Positions 28,394 to 37,647 of a stretch of DNA of 64,000 nucleotides are shown here, piece by piece. The stretch spans positions 317,501-381,500 of the forward strand of contig NZ_FUZU01000002.1 in assembly GCF_900167975.1 (NCBI RefSeq). Reading direction: 5' to 3'. The translations under genes were made by a program, and so were the position numbers. Source of the DNA: Ohtaekwangia koreensis. GTDB lineage: Bacteria > Bacteroidota > Bacteroidia > Cytophagales > Cyclobacteriaceae. The notes beneath the pieces are model-generated. The model was not told the DNA's origin and ran no database searches. It saw only the letters and a program-made list of their open reading frames with translations. Numbering within the stretch: position 1 is the stretch's first letter; each line of letters begins with the position of its first letter.

Positions 28394-28499
28394 AGGGTTT
28401 ACTGTTTAAGGGAAGTATATAGAGCAAATGTTTAAGGTTTACATCTAAAACCAAATGGAATCGAATGAAACCTTAAACAAAAGCTTAGAGCTTATAGAA

Positions 28500-28769
28500 T
28501 CAGCTTACAGATTCCTTCACACGACCAAAGCGTGATGCAGCTTCGGACTTTAATCCTTTCGCTTCATTCACAAATTGATCCTTTGCGCTGAGTAATTTTT
28601 CTCTGTTGCTTAATATCGCATCCGTCAGGCTACCCGCAAACTCATCTGCTGCCTTTGATATGCGCTTACGAAGATCGCTTCCTTTGTCTGGTGCAAGTAG
28701 TAATCCGATAACAGCACCAGCTGCTGCTGCACCAACAATACCTAAAATTATTTTACTGTTTCTGTTCAT
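28500..28769 (-). CDS. YtxH-domain protein
   Basis: 89 aa. One N-terminal membrane helix (IILGIVGAAAAGAVIGLLLAP, about residues 6-26) ends in the APDKGSDLRKRI motif typical of YtxH, followed by a long amphipathic helix (AADEFAGSLTDAILSNREKL). YtxH proteins are induced by general stress; the mechanism is not known. It is the first gene of a likely three-gene minus-strand unit with the Holin-X and coiled-coil genes. Confidence 0.85.
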   Translation of the reverse strand: MNRNSKIILGIVGAAAAGAVIGLLLAPDKGSDLRKRISKAADEFAGSLTDAILSNREKLLSAKDQFVNEAKGLKSEAASRFGRVKESVS

Positions 28770-28957
28770 GGCTGTTATATTTTTAGATGTATACCAGGTT
28801 AGTAAAAAACCGTTCCAAGGGTAATGCTTTTCGAATGAATATCACCTACATAAAAATGTAATACGATTTTTTTCGCGTTATATACTTAAACACCGAAAAA
28901 TCGTTTACTTTTATTGAATTGGTTTATTTACTCACTACCCAGTAAAGAGCATTTAGA

Positions 28958-29293
28958 GTGAAAAAGGTTTTAATCATAGATGATGAAAGGGATCTATGCG
29001 TATTGCTGAAGGCTTATCTCGTTCCTTTGCAATACGAAGTACATTTAGCCTATACGCTGAAGGATGGCATTCAGAAGTTAGAAGGTATATCTCCTGATAT
29101 TATTTTTCTCGACAATAATTTACCGGACGGTTTGGGATGGGACAAAGTAGAATATATACGCACTAATTTTCCAAAAAGTGCGATCAATTTAATGAGCGCT
29201 TACAGAGGCTTTCCGCAGGAACTTGATAATATTTCATCTGTTAAATTTTTGGAGAAGCCCATCAGCCTCGGATCTCTCAAGAATTTTCTATGA
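28958..29293 (+). CDS. Single-domain response regulator (GTG start)
   Basis: 111 aa from GTG 28958. Receiver features: VLIIDDERDLCVLL acidic pair, phospho-acceptor Asp in IIFLDNNLPDG, Ser in NLMSAYRG in place of the usual Thr, and Lys in VKFLEKPIS. No output domain. Its last 6 bases overlap the 3' end of the convergent AsmA-like gene. With the 27.2 kb receiver it makes two stand-alone receivers in this stress-gene area. Confidence 0.88.
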   Translation: MKKVLIIDDERDLCVLLKAYLVPLQYEVHLAYTLKDGIQKLEGISPDIIFLDNNLPDGLGWDKVEYIRTNFPKSAINLMSAYRGFPQELDNISSVKFLEKPISLGSLKNFL

Positions 29294-30439
29294 CTCTTCT
29301 TTTTTCTTTTTACGCTCTTCCCTTTTTTTCCGTCTGCGTTCTTTACGCTCCTCTTTCTTAGCCTTCTTTTCCAATTGCTTTACTATACCCGAATCTTCGT
29401 TTACTACAGTCTTTAACTTTAGTGTGCCTTCACGTTTTTCCTCAAAGGCCTTCACGAAACCTTCCCATAGAACATTCCACAAAACAGGTACTACTGCCAC
29501 AGTGCTATCGCTCGTAACGCTGGTAATCGGCACGCGCGTTGATAACCTGTCCTTGGACTGATTCGCGAGCAAAAAGGTTGATATAGATTTCCATCCAGCT
29601 CTTTCATCGTCTGCCTTACGTTTCCCTATACTTACTCCTTTCAGATTTTCAATGACGGGCGATATATATCCTTCCGTTTTTCCATCCATCATAACTACTT
29701 CTGTATATAGATTAAAATTACCTTGCTGTATATGGATACCGGGATACGCCTTAAGAAAATCATCCCACGCTTTCAAGTCTGCATTTTCAAATTTCAGATT
29801 GATCTCGAGATCAGGAAAAGACTTTGCTACATTCATTTTAATTTTCACACCTAACATTCCGTTACCGGGAGTAACAGCCGCCAGATGCGCAGATGCAGGC
29901 AACATGCCCGGATCTTCAGTTATATTCAGAAGATTTTCTGCCGATGCATTGACAGAATTTAAAACCAATTCTGCATGAGGCACCGTAGTGGAATCATAGT
30001 AAGCAATTCTGCCATTTGTGATTTTGATGCGGTTAACACGAAGCGGCATTAACGCGCGTATCGGCTGCATCCAGTCCACATCCATTCCGTTCGTACTATT
30101 TTTACTCCCGGTAAAATTCAACTCCGAATTTTCGAAGGTGACTTGCCCCACCAGGGCTGCATCAAGCACCGCGCTCCATTCTACCGAAAGATCTATCACT
30201 GGTATATATATAAATGGACTCTCATTGTTTTCATTCTCTTTAAAAACGCGCAACTCCTTCAATTGATATGCACCTCTGTACAAGTATATATCGACATCAC
30301 TCAAGGTATAGCGATACCCGGGTATAGCTGCCAATACCTTATTTACATGGCGCGTTACAAAGTAAGGCATGGACAATCGGGCTGCGAAAATGATCGCTGC
30401 AACGGCTATTAGTATCCAAACCTTCTTTGACAGTTTCAT
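29288..30439 (-). CDS. AsmA/DUF748-like envelope protein with basic tail
   Basis: 383 aa. An N-terminal membrane anchor (VWILIAVAAIIFAARLSM, about 7-24) is followed by a large periplasmic part with the beta-rich repeats of DUF748/AsmA proteins (GAYQLKELRVFKENEN; FENSELNFTG; VNRIKITNGRIAYYDST). The end is a highly charged Lys/Arg/Glu helix (EERKERRRKKREERKKKK). AsmA-like proteins are thought to bridge the periplasm and move lipids. It lies 12 bp after a second, longer protein of the same design. Confidence 0.75.
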   Translation of the reverse strand: MKLSKKVWILIAVAAIIFAARLSMPYFVTRHVNKVLAAIPGYRYTLSDVDIYLYRGAYQLKELRVFKENENNESPFIYIPVIDLSVEWSAVLDAALVGQVTFENSELNFTGSKNSTNGMDVDWMQPIRALMPLRVNRIKITNGRIAYYDSTTVPHAELVLNSVNASAENLLNITEDPGMLPASAHLAAVTPGNGMLGVKIKMNVAKSFPDLEINLKFENADLKAWDDFLKAYPGIHIQQGNFNLYTEVVMMDGKTEGYISPVIENLKGVSIGKRKADDERAGWKSISTFLLANQSKDRLSTRVPITSVTSDSTVAVVPVLWNVLWEGFVKAFEEKREGTLKLKTVVNEDSGIVKQLEKKAKKEERKERRRKKREERKKKKEES

Positions 30440-30451
30440 ATTTATACCGTA

Positions 30452-32050
30452 TCACTCTTTTTTCTTCATTCGCTTCTTCCTGTCCTTCTTCGCATTTTTC
30501 TCAGCAGTCAGTCTATCGGTTTGCTCTGTTCGCAAGGCTACCGATGACTTTATCCCCGAGAAAAGCGATTTCCACCAATAATTGAAAATGGCTTTCTTAC
30601 GATCACGATAAAATAAAATGATGCCTGTTTGTTTTTCACCCGTCACAAATTGTCCTGCATCATCCTTTATAAATGTATTGATAGCAAGTGTCAATAAATT
30701 ATTACGCACCGCCTTGTCTGTATCCTTGTCTTTACGCAGGCTTGTTATTTTTAAATCTTTATAACTCAAGTCCACCGCTCCATCCGAGCGATATTCACCA
30801 AAGCCAAAACTGAAATTAAGTTTCATCATGGTGCCGCTTTCAACCTCTACTTTTGCCTGCGGTCGTAGTATATCATTCACAAGCGTGAGAGGAAAATTGC
30901 TTAATGAGCCTTTTACCATCGCAGGTTTTTTCGTGTTTGAAAACTGGCAGGTCATTTTAAGTTTACCTTTACCCATTAGGGCACTCGAAGCTTCGAGGTA
31001 AGGCGCTGGCATTGTGGTGTCCGTTGAGATGTGAAAGATACCAGCCTCAAGCTTATCAAAATATAGTGTGCCGGTAGAGTCTGCTTCTTCGCCCAATTCT
31101 TCATACGACACATAACTATCGCGTATGCGTACCGTGTCCAACGTAAGCGAAAAGGGCAATCGCTTCAATGCGTCCATTGGCAAAGGCATATAGTCACGCT
31201 TCGGAAACGGATAATGTTTATTCCTGTATATATCCATGGCTAAACTAAATGTGAGGGCCGATGCATTTACAAAGGCAGAATCTCCGGTTTCAAAATCAAA
31301 TCCATCTGCAGTAATAGCGGTAATTATACCATGGAAGCGATCGTCCTCTACACGTTTACGTCTTGCATGCTCACGCTTTGAAAACCGAGGTTTGATACGA
31401 AGTGTATCGATAGCAAGATGTCGCCTGTCTTTATCAAGGTCCAGGTGATCACTGACGATAGTATAAAATGGAGAATCGAATGTCAAAGAATCCATCGAAA
31501 GGGCATGGAACGTCCATGGCGATTCATCACGCGTGTCGTTAATGCTCAGTCCTTTTACTTGTATACTTCCTTGAATCGTTACGGTATCGCGACTTGTACT
31601 ATCTTCTGTACGAAAAAAAGCATGGCGAATATTAATAGAATTTATAATGACGGAAAGATCTCCCTTTTGATCAGCGTCAAGTTTTTCTTTTTCAACATGC
31701 TTTTTGGTCATGCTGAATTTTACTTCGTCTGCAGTAACGTCATTCAGATGAATACGTTTACGGAAGAGCAATGGAAGAATGTGAAATGAATTTATTTTGC
31801 AGTTATATATCTCTGCAGAGATTTTCTTTTCCGGAATGTCAAGGGTGATGGTATCAATTTCAATCTGTCTTTGCCATAAATTCAATTGCAAAGAATCATA
31901 TTTCAGAACGATACCTTTTTTACGGAGTGATGCGACTTTTTCCCGAAGTGTTTTGTGAAGGAAACCTGGCAGATAACGGTTTGCAACCAAGGCAGAAGCA
32001 CTAAGTATTATTAGAATTATAATTATCGAGACATACGTTTTCCTTTTCAT
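30452..32050 (-). CDS. AsmA/DUF748-like envelope protein with basic tail (second copy)
   Basis: 532 aa. The N-terminal anchor is YVSIIIILIILSASALVAN (about 5-23). The periplasmic portion has repeated beta-strand units typical of AsmA-like proteins (LKYDSLQLNLWQRQIEIDTI; FDKLEAGIFHISTDTT; GSLSNFPLTLVNDIL). It ends in a charged tail (AEKNAKKDRKKRMKKKE) like its downstream neighbour. The pair is transcribed together, upstream gene first. Sequence between the two is not obviously alignable beyond layout, so they may be a heteromeric pair. Confidence 0.75.
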   Translation of the reverse strand: MKRKTYVSIIIILIILSASALVANRYLPGFLHKTLREKVASLRKKGIVLKYDSLQLNLWQRQIEIDTITLDIPEKKISAEIYNCKINSFHILPLLFRKRIHLNDVTADEVKFSMTKKHVEKEKLDADQKGDLSVIINSINIRHAFFRTEDSTSRDTVTIQGSIQVKGLSINDTRDESPWTFHALSMDSLTFDSPFYTIVSDHLDLDKDRRHLAIDTLRIKPRFSKREHARRKRVEDDRFHGIITAITADGFDFETGDSAFVNASALTFSLAMDIYRNKHYPFPKRDYMPLPMDALKRLPFSLTLDTVRIRDSYVSYEELGEEADSTGTLYFDKLEAGIFHISTDTTMPAPYLEASSALMGKGKLKMTCQFSNTKKPAMVKGSLSNFPLTLVNDILRPQAKVEVESGTMMKLNFSFGFGEYRSDGAVDLSYKDLKITSLRKDKDTDKAVRNNLLTLAINTFIKDDAGQFVTGEKQTGIILFYRDRKKAIFNYWWKSLFSGIKSSVALRTEQTDRLTAEKNAKKDRKKRMKKKE

Positions 32051-32154
32051 GTATACATGTGCTTACGGGTTTCTTAGCAGCAGCATAGAAGTTGTAGAAA
32101 GTATTTCCAAAACTCCTATGCGTACTGTAAGAAGTAAATATATAGTGGTTGTTA

Positions 32155-32853
32155 TTATGAATTGCCTGTGTCATTTTTCTCTGCCCACTTCTTCATTTTC
32201 TTATTTGCAAAGATAGCAACCTCTACGCGTCTGTTCTGATCTTTACCCACATCGGTAGTATTATCTGCTACCGGTTGGGTTTCACCATAACCAGTCGTTG
32301 TTATACGACCGTTCTTTACATTCTGCGCATTTAGAAAAGTAGCTACAGATCTTGCTCTTTCTTCAGAGAGTTTTTGATTGTGTTCATCCGAACCAGTATT
32401 ATCTGTATGACCTTCAATTAAAATGTTGGTGTCTTCATATTTATTCAGCGTAGCGGCCAGCTCACGTAAATTTTGTTGTGTTGTTGGACTCAGCTGCGAT
32501 GAATTAACATTAAACAACAGACCGGAGTTAAAAGTTATCTTTATACCTTCTCCTACACGTTCTACGGTTGCGCCTTCCAGATCGCGTTTAAGTTCTTCCG
32601 CTTGTTTATCCATCTGGCGTCCTATCAATGCACCTGCTGCTCCACCCACTGTAGCACCTATAATAGCGCCCACGGCAGTGTTACCTGATCGTGATCCTAT
32701 AACTCCGCCTATAGCACCTCCGGCTCCTGCACCAATAGCACCACCTTTGGTAGTGTTGGTCGCATTACAGCCCATCAGTACCTGCATGCTTATCGCTACA
32801 AGCATAAACAATACAGATACTTTACTAAGAACGCTGCTTTTGACTTTGTTCAT
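32155..32853 (-). CDS. OmpA-family lipoprotein with glycine-zipper region
   Basis: 232 aa. The signal peptide ends VLMGC, C29 being the lipidated Cys. A Gly/Ala-rich zipper follows at about residues 37-80 (GGAIGAGAGGAIGGVIG). The C-terminal OmpA domain (about 105-220) binds peptidoglycan: NILIEGHTDNTGSDEHNQKLS, ARSVATFL, YGETQPVADNTT and QNRRVEVAIF are the hallmark segments. This is the YiaD-like architecture, tethering the outer membrane to the cell wall. Confidence 0.92.
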   Translation of the reverse strand: MNKVKSSVLSKVSVLFMLVAISMQVLMGCNATNTTKGGAIGAGAGGAIGGVIGSRSGNTAVGAIIGATVGGAAGALIGRQMDKQAEELKRDLEGATVERVGEGIKITFNSGLLFNVNSSQLSPTTQQNLRELAATLNKYEDTNILIEGHTDNTGSDEHNQKLSEERARSVATFLNAQNVKNGRITTTGYGETQPVADNTTDVGKDQNRRVEVAIFANKKMKKWAEKNDTGNS

Positions 32854-32885
32854 GATTTAAATGTTTGGTTGAAGATTCTGATTTA

Positions 32886-33032
32886 TCAAGCCCTTCTGAT
32901 TACACCCAGTAATAAGGAGAGAATTGCGAGTACAATAAGAACGTGAATTAATCCGGTAGCGCTATAAACAAATACGCCTAAAAGCCATCCAATGATTAAT
33001 ATCACTGCGATTAAATACAATAATGATCTCAT
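32886..33032 (-). CDS. lmo0937-type 48-residue membrane micro-protein
   Basis: 48 aa, starting MRSLLYLIAVILIIGWLLG and ending LLGVIRRA. Two hydrophobic helices of about 18 residues are separated by VYSATGLIH. This is the typical lmo0937-family layout, a common stress-associated micro-protein in Bacteroidota. Start ATG is at 33030-33032 and stop TGA at 32886-32888. It lies just upstream of the OmpA lipoprotein on the same strand. Confidence 0.8.
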   Translation of the reverse strand: MRSLLYLIAVILIIGWLLGVFVYSATGLIHVLIVLAILSLLLGVIRRA

Positions 33033-33259
33033 AATAGTATAGTTAAAATTAGTTTGATGTTTGTAATGCTACATCTTAAAAAAGCTTGCCACCAACCGGC
33101 TCACCTGTAGAAAAAGTTACTTCATAGTATGTGAAGTCAGTGATATATATTTTCAAATTGCCCAAGTGTAGACATTCTTATACAGCCCGGTTTATAAAAG
33201 CTGTATGCCTTTTTGGGGCACAACTTTTACAAAGGCCCATGTTATATATATCTGTATAC

Positions 33260-34015
33260 ATGAAAATCAAAAAATTGTTAATAGACCTCGCTGACATTTA
33301 TCGGTTTGTTATAAACGTTATACGCGAAGTGTTTTTACCGCCTTATGACTGGAAGGAAACGTTGCGACAATGCTTTGTTGTTGGTAATCGCTCCTTGTTC
33401 TTGATTGTATTTACTTCATTTCTCGCAGGCGTTGTGTTTACACGTCAATCGCGTCCGTCACTATCTTCTTTTGGAGCGGAGTCGTGGTTGCCTTCGCTGG
33501 TGTCACAAGCGGTGGTGCGTTCCCTTGGCCCGCTAATTACAGGACTTATCTGCGCCGGGAAATTGGGATCGAATATGGGAGCTGAGCTTGGAAGTATGCG
33601 TGTAACCGAACAGATCGATGCGATGGAAGTATCGGGCACTCGCCCTTTCTCGTTTCTCGTGGCAAGTCGCGTTACGGCTGCAACGTTAATGCTTCCTTTC
33701 CTGGTAGTCTTCGCGGACATGACTGCGCTGCTGGGATCTTTTCTCACCGTAAACTTCATGAACAACTCCAGTTTCCAGCTATACTTTAATGATGTTGCTG
33801 TGTCAATCACGTATGTAGATATATTCTCTTCCCTTATAAAAGCGGCCTTCTTTGGTTTTGCTATAGGAGCGGTAGGATGTTACGCTGGCTATCATGCCGA
33901 GCGCGGCACTGCCGGAGTTGGTAAAGCTGCAAATACTGCAGTAGTGGTTTCCATGATCCTCATTTTTGTGATCGATCTGCTGAGCCTTCAATTCATTAAC
34001 CTTTTCAGACGATGA
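33260..34015 (+). CDS. mlaE: MlaE-type ABC transporter permease
   Basis: 251 aa from ATG 33260; the open frame extends to 33131 but the extra 43 residues do not fit the family. It is the permease of a phospholipid (Mla-like) transporter: VIREVFLPPYDWKETLRQC near the N-terminus, VVRSLGPLITGLICAGKLGSNMGAELG in the middle (family core EIG-like segment), MRVTEQIDAMEVSG, then hydrophobic helices. It overlaps the ATPase gene by 4 bp and is followed by an MCE protein, giving the order E-F-D. Confidence 0.92.
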   Translation: MKIKKLLIDLADIYRFVINVIREVFLPPYDWKETLRQCFVVGNRSLFLIVFTSFLAGVVFTRQSRPSLSSFGAESWLPSLVSQAVVRSLGPLITGLICAGKLGSNMGAELGSMRVTEQIDAMEVSGTRPFSFLVASRVTAATLMLPFLVVFADMTALLGSFLTVNFMNNSSFQLYFNDVAVSITYVDIFSSLIKAAFFGFAIGAVGCYAGYHAERGTAGVGKAANTAVVVSMILIFVIDLLSLQFINLFRR

Positions 34016-34797
34016 ACCAGGATATAGCGACAGCTTCTGCAAAGGAAAAGAATATACCGGCATCAACAGATATAGTTGTAAAGGTCCGGAATTTAAAAAA
34101 GTCATTTGGCGATACGCATGTACTCCGTGATATAAACCTCGACCTGCATAACAGTGAGAACCTGGTTATACTCGGCAGGTCTGGCACGGGTAAATCTGTA
34201 CTCATTAAATGTATGGTGGGCCTCATTACGCCAGACGCTGGCTCGATTACTATACTCAACTATGATGTACTCTCGCTGAATCAAAAAGAAATGAATGAAC
34301 TGCGTTTGCATGTGGGCTTTTCATTTCAAGGCAGCGCGCTATATGATTCTATGACGGTGCGCGAAAACCTGGAGTTCCCGCTCAAGAGAAATCTGGGTAT
34401 AAATGATCCGCATGAACTGGAAGAGCGTGTCGTTAAAGCTCTGGAAGATGTGGGACTCGAAGATGCCATCAATAAAATGCCGGCAGAACTTTCCGGTGGT
34501 ATGAAAAAAAGGATCGGTATAGCACGAACGCTAATCCTCAATCCGAAGATCATGCTATATGACGAGCCTACTGCGGGGCTTGATCCCATTACGTCCATTG
34601 AAATCAATGAGCTGATACTTAAAGTACGCGATAAGTATAAAACGTCTTCCATCATTATCACACACGACATCAGCAGCGCCCGTCACACGTCCGACCGTGT
34701 TATTGCATTGGTAGGAGGCTACAGTAAATATGAAGGTACGTTTGATGAGATCAGACAAACTACCGATCCTGAATTAGAACCATTCTTTAATTATTAA
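34012..34797 (+). CDS. mlaF: MlaF-type ABC transporter ATP-binding protein
   Basis: 261 aa. Walker A is LGRSGTGKSVLIK, the Q loop is FSFQGSALYDSMTV, the ABC signature is LSGGMKKRIGIA, Walker B is KIMLYDEPTAGLDP and the switch His is in IITHDISSA. It powers the MlaE permease encoded by the overlapping upstream gene. The MCE subunit gene starts 4 bp after its stop. Confidence 0.94.
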   Translation: MNQDIATASAKEKNIPASTDIVVKVRNLKKSFGDTHVLRDINLDLHNSENLVILGRSGTGKSVLIKCMVGLITPDAGSITILNYDVLSLNQKEMNELRLHVGFSFQGSALYDSMTVRENLEFPLKRNLGINDPHELEERVVKALEDVGLEDAINKMPAELSGGMKKRIGIARTLILNPKIMLYDEPTAGLDPITSIEINELILKVRDKYKTSSIIITHDISSARHTSDRVIALVGGYSKYEGTFDEIRQTTDPELEPFFNY

Positions 34798-34801
34798 CTA
34801 T

Positions 34802-35773
34802 ATGAAAACGAACGAAGTTAAACAAGATATAAAACTGGGCGCCTTTGTGCTCGCAGGGTTAGCGATCTTCATTGCAACGGTGTTTTTTATCGGAAGCGAG
34901 AACAGCATCTTCAGTAAAACCTTTACAGTAGTATCGATCTTCAAAAATGTTGAAGGATTGAAAAGAGGCGATAATGTTTGGTTGTCGGGAGTAAAGATCG
35001 GCACGGTAAAAGAAGTACAAATCGTTTCTGAAGGTAAAGTGGTAGTACAACTTCAATTGAAAGAGCGGCAAAACGAGTTTATCTCTAAAAATGCAACAGC
35101 CTATATCGGCTCCGATGGACTCGTAGGAAATAAAATTGTAGTGGTGCGCCCGGGTAATGCACATACGCATATAGATGACAACGATACTATAAATGCTGCA
35201 TCACCTGCAGATACACAAGAACTCATAAATATAGCGAAAGATGTAGGGCAGAATACAAAATCGTTAACAGGCGATCTTCAAACTATATCCAAGCGAATAA
35301 AGGACGGACAAGGTGTAGTGGGAGAATTATTAAATGACGGGCAGTTTGCACAAGAGCTGCGCAGTACGGTAAGCAGTCTCAAGTCGGCAGGCAACAACAT
35401 GAATCATGCTACCGCGGAATTGAATGGACTGGTATATGAAATGAAAAACGGCGATGGCGTTATCAATAAACTCCTATACGACACGAGTATGGCGAGCACG
35501 TTTGACGCAGCACTGGTGAATGTAAAAAAAGTATCCGCAAACACTGCGAAGATCGCAAGCGACTTACAGGAGGTCGTTGCAAAAGTGAACAGCAATGATA
35601 ATGCATTGGGTTTATTATTGGCAGATACAACTTTTGCACAACGTATGGAAAATACATTGATCAATGCAGAAAGTGCATCCGGTAAACTGGACGAAAACAT
35701 GGAAGCCATGCAGCATAATTTTCTTCTTCGCGGATATTTCAAGAAGAAGAAAAAGAACGAGCAAAAACAGTGA
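34802..35773 (+). CDS. mlaD: MCE-domain protein, MlaD-type substrate-binding subunit
   Basis: 323 aa. One N-terminal membrane helix (LGAFVLAGLAIFIATVFFIG, about 12-31) anchors a single MCE domain (about 38-115: VVSIFKNVEGLKRGDNVWLSG, VKIGTVKEVQI, GLVGNKIVVV). A long helical tail follows and ends in basic KKKKKNEQKQ. MCE proteins form hexameric tunnels for lipids across the periplasm. No MlaB or MlaC gene follows, as is usual for Bacteroidota. Confidence 0.92.
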   Translation: MKTNEVKQDIKLGAFVLAGLAIFIATVFFIGSENSIFSKTFTVVSIFKNVEGLKRGDNVWLSGVKIGTVKEVQIVSEGKVVVQLQLKERQNEFISKNATAYIGSDGLVGNKIVVVRPGNAHTHIDDNDTINAASPADTQELINIAKDVGQNTKSLTGDLQTISKRIKDGQGVVGELLNDGQFAQELRSTVSSLKSAGNNMNHATAELNGLVYEMKNGDGVINKLLYDTSMASTFDAALVNVKKVSANTAKIASDLQEVVAKVNSNDNALGLLLADTTFAQRMENTLINAESASGKLDENMEAMQHNFLLRGYFKKKKKNEQKQ

Positions 35774-35916
35774 GAAATTTTATACCTAACACTTAAGCTT
35801 GTCTGGTTCTCGGGGATAATCATCTACAAGAAAAAGCTTGAAAACCAGAGTGGTAGTGGCACAGAGTTTTATACATATAGTATAGATTAAGATTAATCAT
35901 TAAAACCCTTAGAACC

Positions 35917-36453
35917 ATGGAAAAAACAAGCACTAAAAAAGCTTCTTCAGCGAAGGAAAGCTCTTCCGAACTCGAAGAATTTTTCGTTGACAGCCTGAAA
36001 GACATTTATTGGGCAGAAAAGCATCTTACAAAGGCATTGGCAAAAATGCAGAAGGCAGCAACCTCTGAAGAGCTTGCTAACGCTTTCGCGGATCACATTA
36101 CCGTAACACAAGAGCATGTTGCACGTGTAGAAAAAGTTTTTGAACTGCTGGATAAAAAACCGCAAGCAAAAAAATGCGAAGCAATGGAAGGTTTGATCAA
36201 AGAAGGTGAAGATATCATTTCTGAAACAGAGAAAGGATCTGCTACGAGGGATGTAGGATTGATTCTTGCAGCGCAAAAAGTTGAGCACTACGAAATCGCT
36301 ACCTATGGTGGTTTGGCACAACTTGCCAAAACGCTAGGGCGTGAAGATATCAAAGATATACTTGGTCAGACACTCGATGAAGAGAAGCAAGCCGATGAAC
36401 TGCTGACGTCTCTCGCAGAAGCTGACATTAACGAAGCTGCTGAACAGGAGTAG
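35917..36453 (+). CDS. DUF892 (YciE/YciF-like) ferritin-like protein
   Basis: 178 aa, all-helical. Motifs LEEFFVDSLKDIYWAEKHL, ITVTQEHVARVEKVFELLD, EGEDIISE, AAQKVEHYEIATYGGLAQLA and DEEKQADELL give the paired Glu/His residues of a ferritin-like four-helix bundle. Family members are stress-induced, and metal binding is presumed. A perfect terminator follows, so it is monocistronic. Confidence 0.9.
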   Translation: MEKTSTKKASSAKESSSELEEFFVDSLKDIYWAEKHLTKALAKMQKAATSEELANAFADHITVTQEHVARVEKVFELLDKKPQAKKCEAMEGLIKEGEDIISETEKGSATRDVGLILAAQKVEHYEIATYGGLAQLAKTLGREDIKDILGQTLDEEKQADELLTSLAEADINEAAEQE

Positions 36454-36473
36454 GTCACATTCCCTCACAGCCG

Positions 36474-36503
36474 AAAGTCAGGACATACAGTCCTGACTTT
36501 TTT
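36474..36503 (+). terminator. Rho-independent terminator after the DUF892 gene
   Basis: An 11-bp perfect stem (AAAGTCAGGAC at 36474-36484 with GTCCTGACTTT at 36490-36500) has a 5-nt loop and runs into six T. Confidence 0.92.
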
Positions 36504-36519
36504 ATTACCGACTTACTTT

Positions 36520-37611
36520 ATGAACAACAACACATTAAATATAGCCTTAACGCATAAGGAGTTTATCCGGCTTGACCGAAACTACGAGAAGGCTGCGCAG
36601 GCAGCATCGCTTAAGTATGTTACGGATTCAAGCACCGGTATTGTGCGTATACGAAAAGGTACAGGCTATATATACCTCCTTGACCGCAAGCCACTGCGTA
36701 GCAAACGAGAACTTGAGAGGATTAAAAAACTTGCGATTCCTCCTTCATGGTCGGATGTGTGGATTTGTACCGATGAAGCAGGACATATACAAGCAACAGG
36801 GTTTGATCTTCGTCATCGTAAACAATATAGATATCATCCGTTGTGGACGGCTTTGCGCAACGAAACTAAATTCCACCGCTTGTATGAATTTGGCAAAGCG
36901 CTGCCGACTCTTCGGTTAAAACTTGAAGAAGATCTGAATCGCAAAGACCTTTGTGAGGAGCGTGTTATCGCTACTGTAATAGCGTTGATGGAGCGAACCT
37001 ATATTCGTGTAGGCAATGATGGCTACGAGAAACTATATGGCTCGTATGGTTTGACAACCTTAAAAGATAAGCACGTTGCTATTGACGGAAGTAAACTTGA
37101 ATTCTCTTTCAAAGGGAAGAAAGGAATATTTCACAAAGTATCGCTTCAAAACAAACGGCTTGCTAAAATAGTAAAGCAATGCAGAGAGATACCGGGCAAA
37201 GAACTCTTTCAGTACTATGATGCTAACGGACTTCGCAGGTCGATAGACTCTGGAATGGTGAATGGCTATATACAACGGGTAACCGGATTCGAATTTACTG
37301 CCAAAGATTTTAGAACATGGGCCGGATCACTTCACTTTTTACGCGAGCTTAAATCACTGGGTGAGGTGTCTTCGGATACCGAATCAAAACGAAATATACT
37401 TTCTGCACTGGATGCTGTGAGTAGAAAATTAGGGAATACGCGTACGGTGTGCCGGAAATATTATGTACACCCTGCGCTGATCAAATTATACGAAGAGCGA
37501 AATTTAAAGCGATATCTGGATGAACTGGATGCTATTGAAGTAACAGACGGCCAATCTGATCTTACAATAGACGAAAAGGTGCTGATGAAGATTCTGAAGG
37601 CGCTTCTTTGA
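36520..37611 (+). CDS. Poxvirus-type DNA topoisomerase IB
   Basis: 363 aa, about the length of other bacterial type IB enzymes. It relaxes supercoils through a 3'-phosphotyrosine intermediate. Visible family segments: GTGYIYLLDRKPL, LAIPPSWSDVWIC (N-terminal domain), ERTYIRVGNDGYEKLYGSYG, FSFKGKKGIFHKV, VTGFEFTAKDFRTWAGS and the active-site stretch TRTVCRKYYVHPAL, with Y315 the probable nucleophile. It lies among stress genes, as in many bacteria. Confidence 0.93.
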   Translation: MNNNTLNIALTHKEFIRLDRNYEKAAQAASLKYVTDSSTGIVRIRKGTGYIYLLDRKPLRSKRELERIKKLAIPPSWSDVWICTDEAGHIQATGFDLRHRKQYRYHPLWTALRNETKFHRLYEFGKALPTLRLKLEEDLNRKDLCEERVIATVIALMERTYIRVGNDGYEKLYGSYGLTTLKDKHVAIDGSKLEFSFKGKKGIFHKVSLQNKRLAKIVKQCREIPGKELFQYYDANGLRRSIDSGMVNGYIQRVTGFEFTAKDFRTWAGSLHFLRELKSLGEVSSDTESKRNILSALDAVSRKLGNTRTVCRKYYVHPALIKLYEERNLKRYLDELDAIEVTDGQSDLTIDEKVLMKILKALL

Positions 37612-37647
37612 TGGTACGGCATGCAAATTTTGATTTTTTGAAAGATC

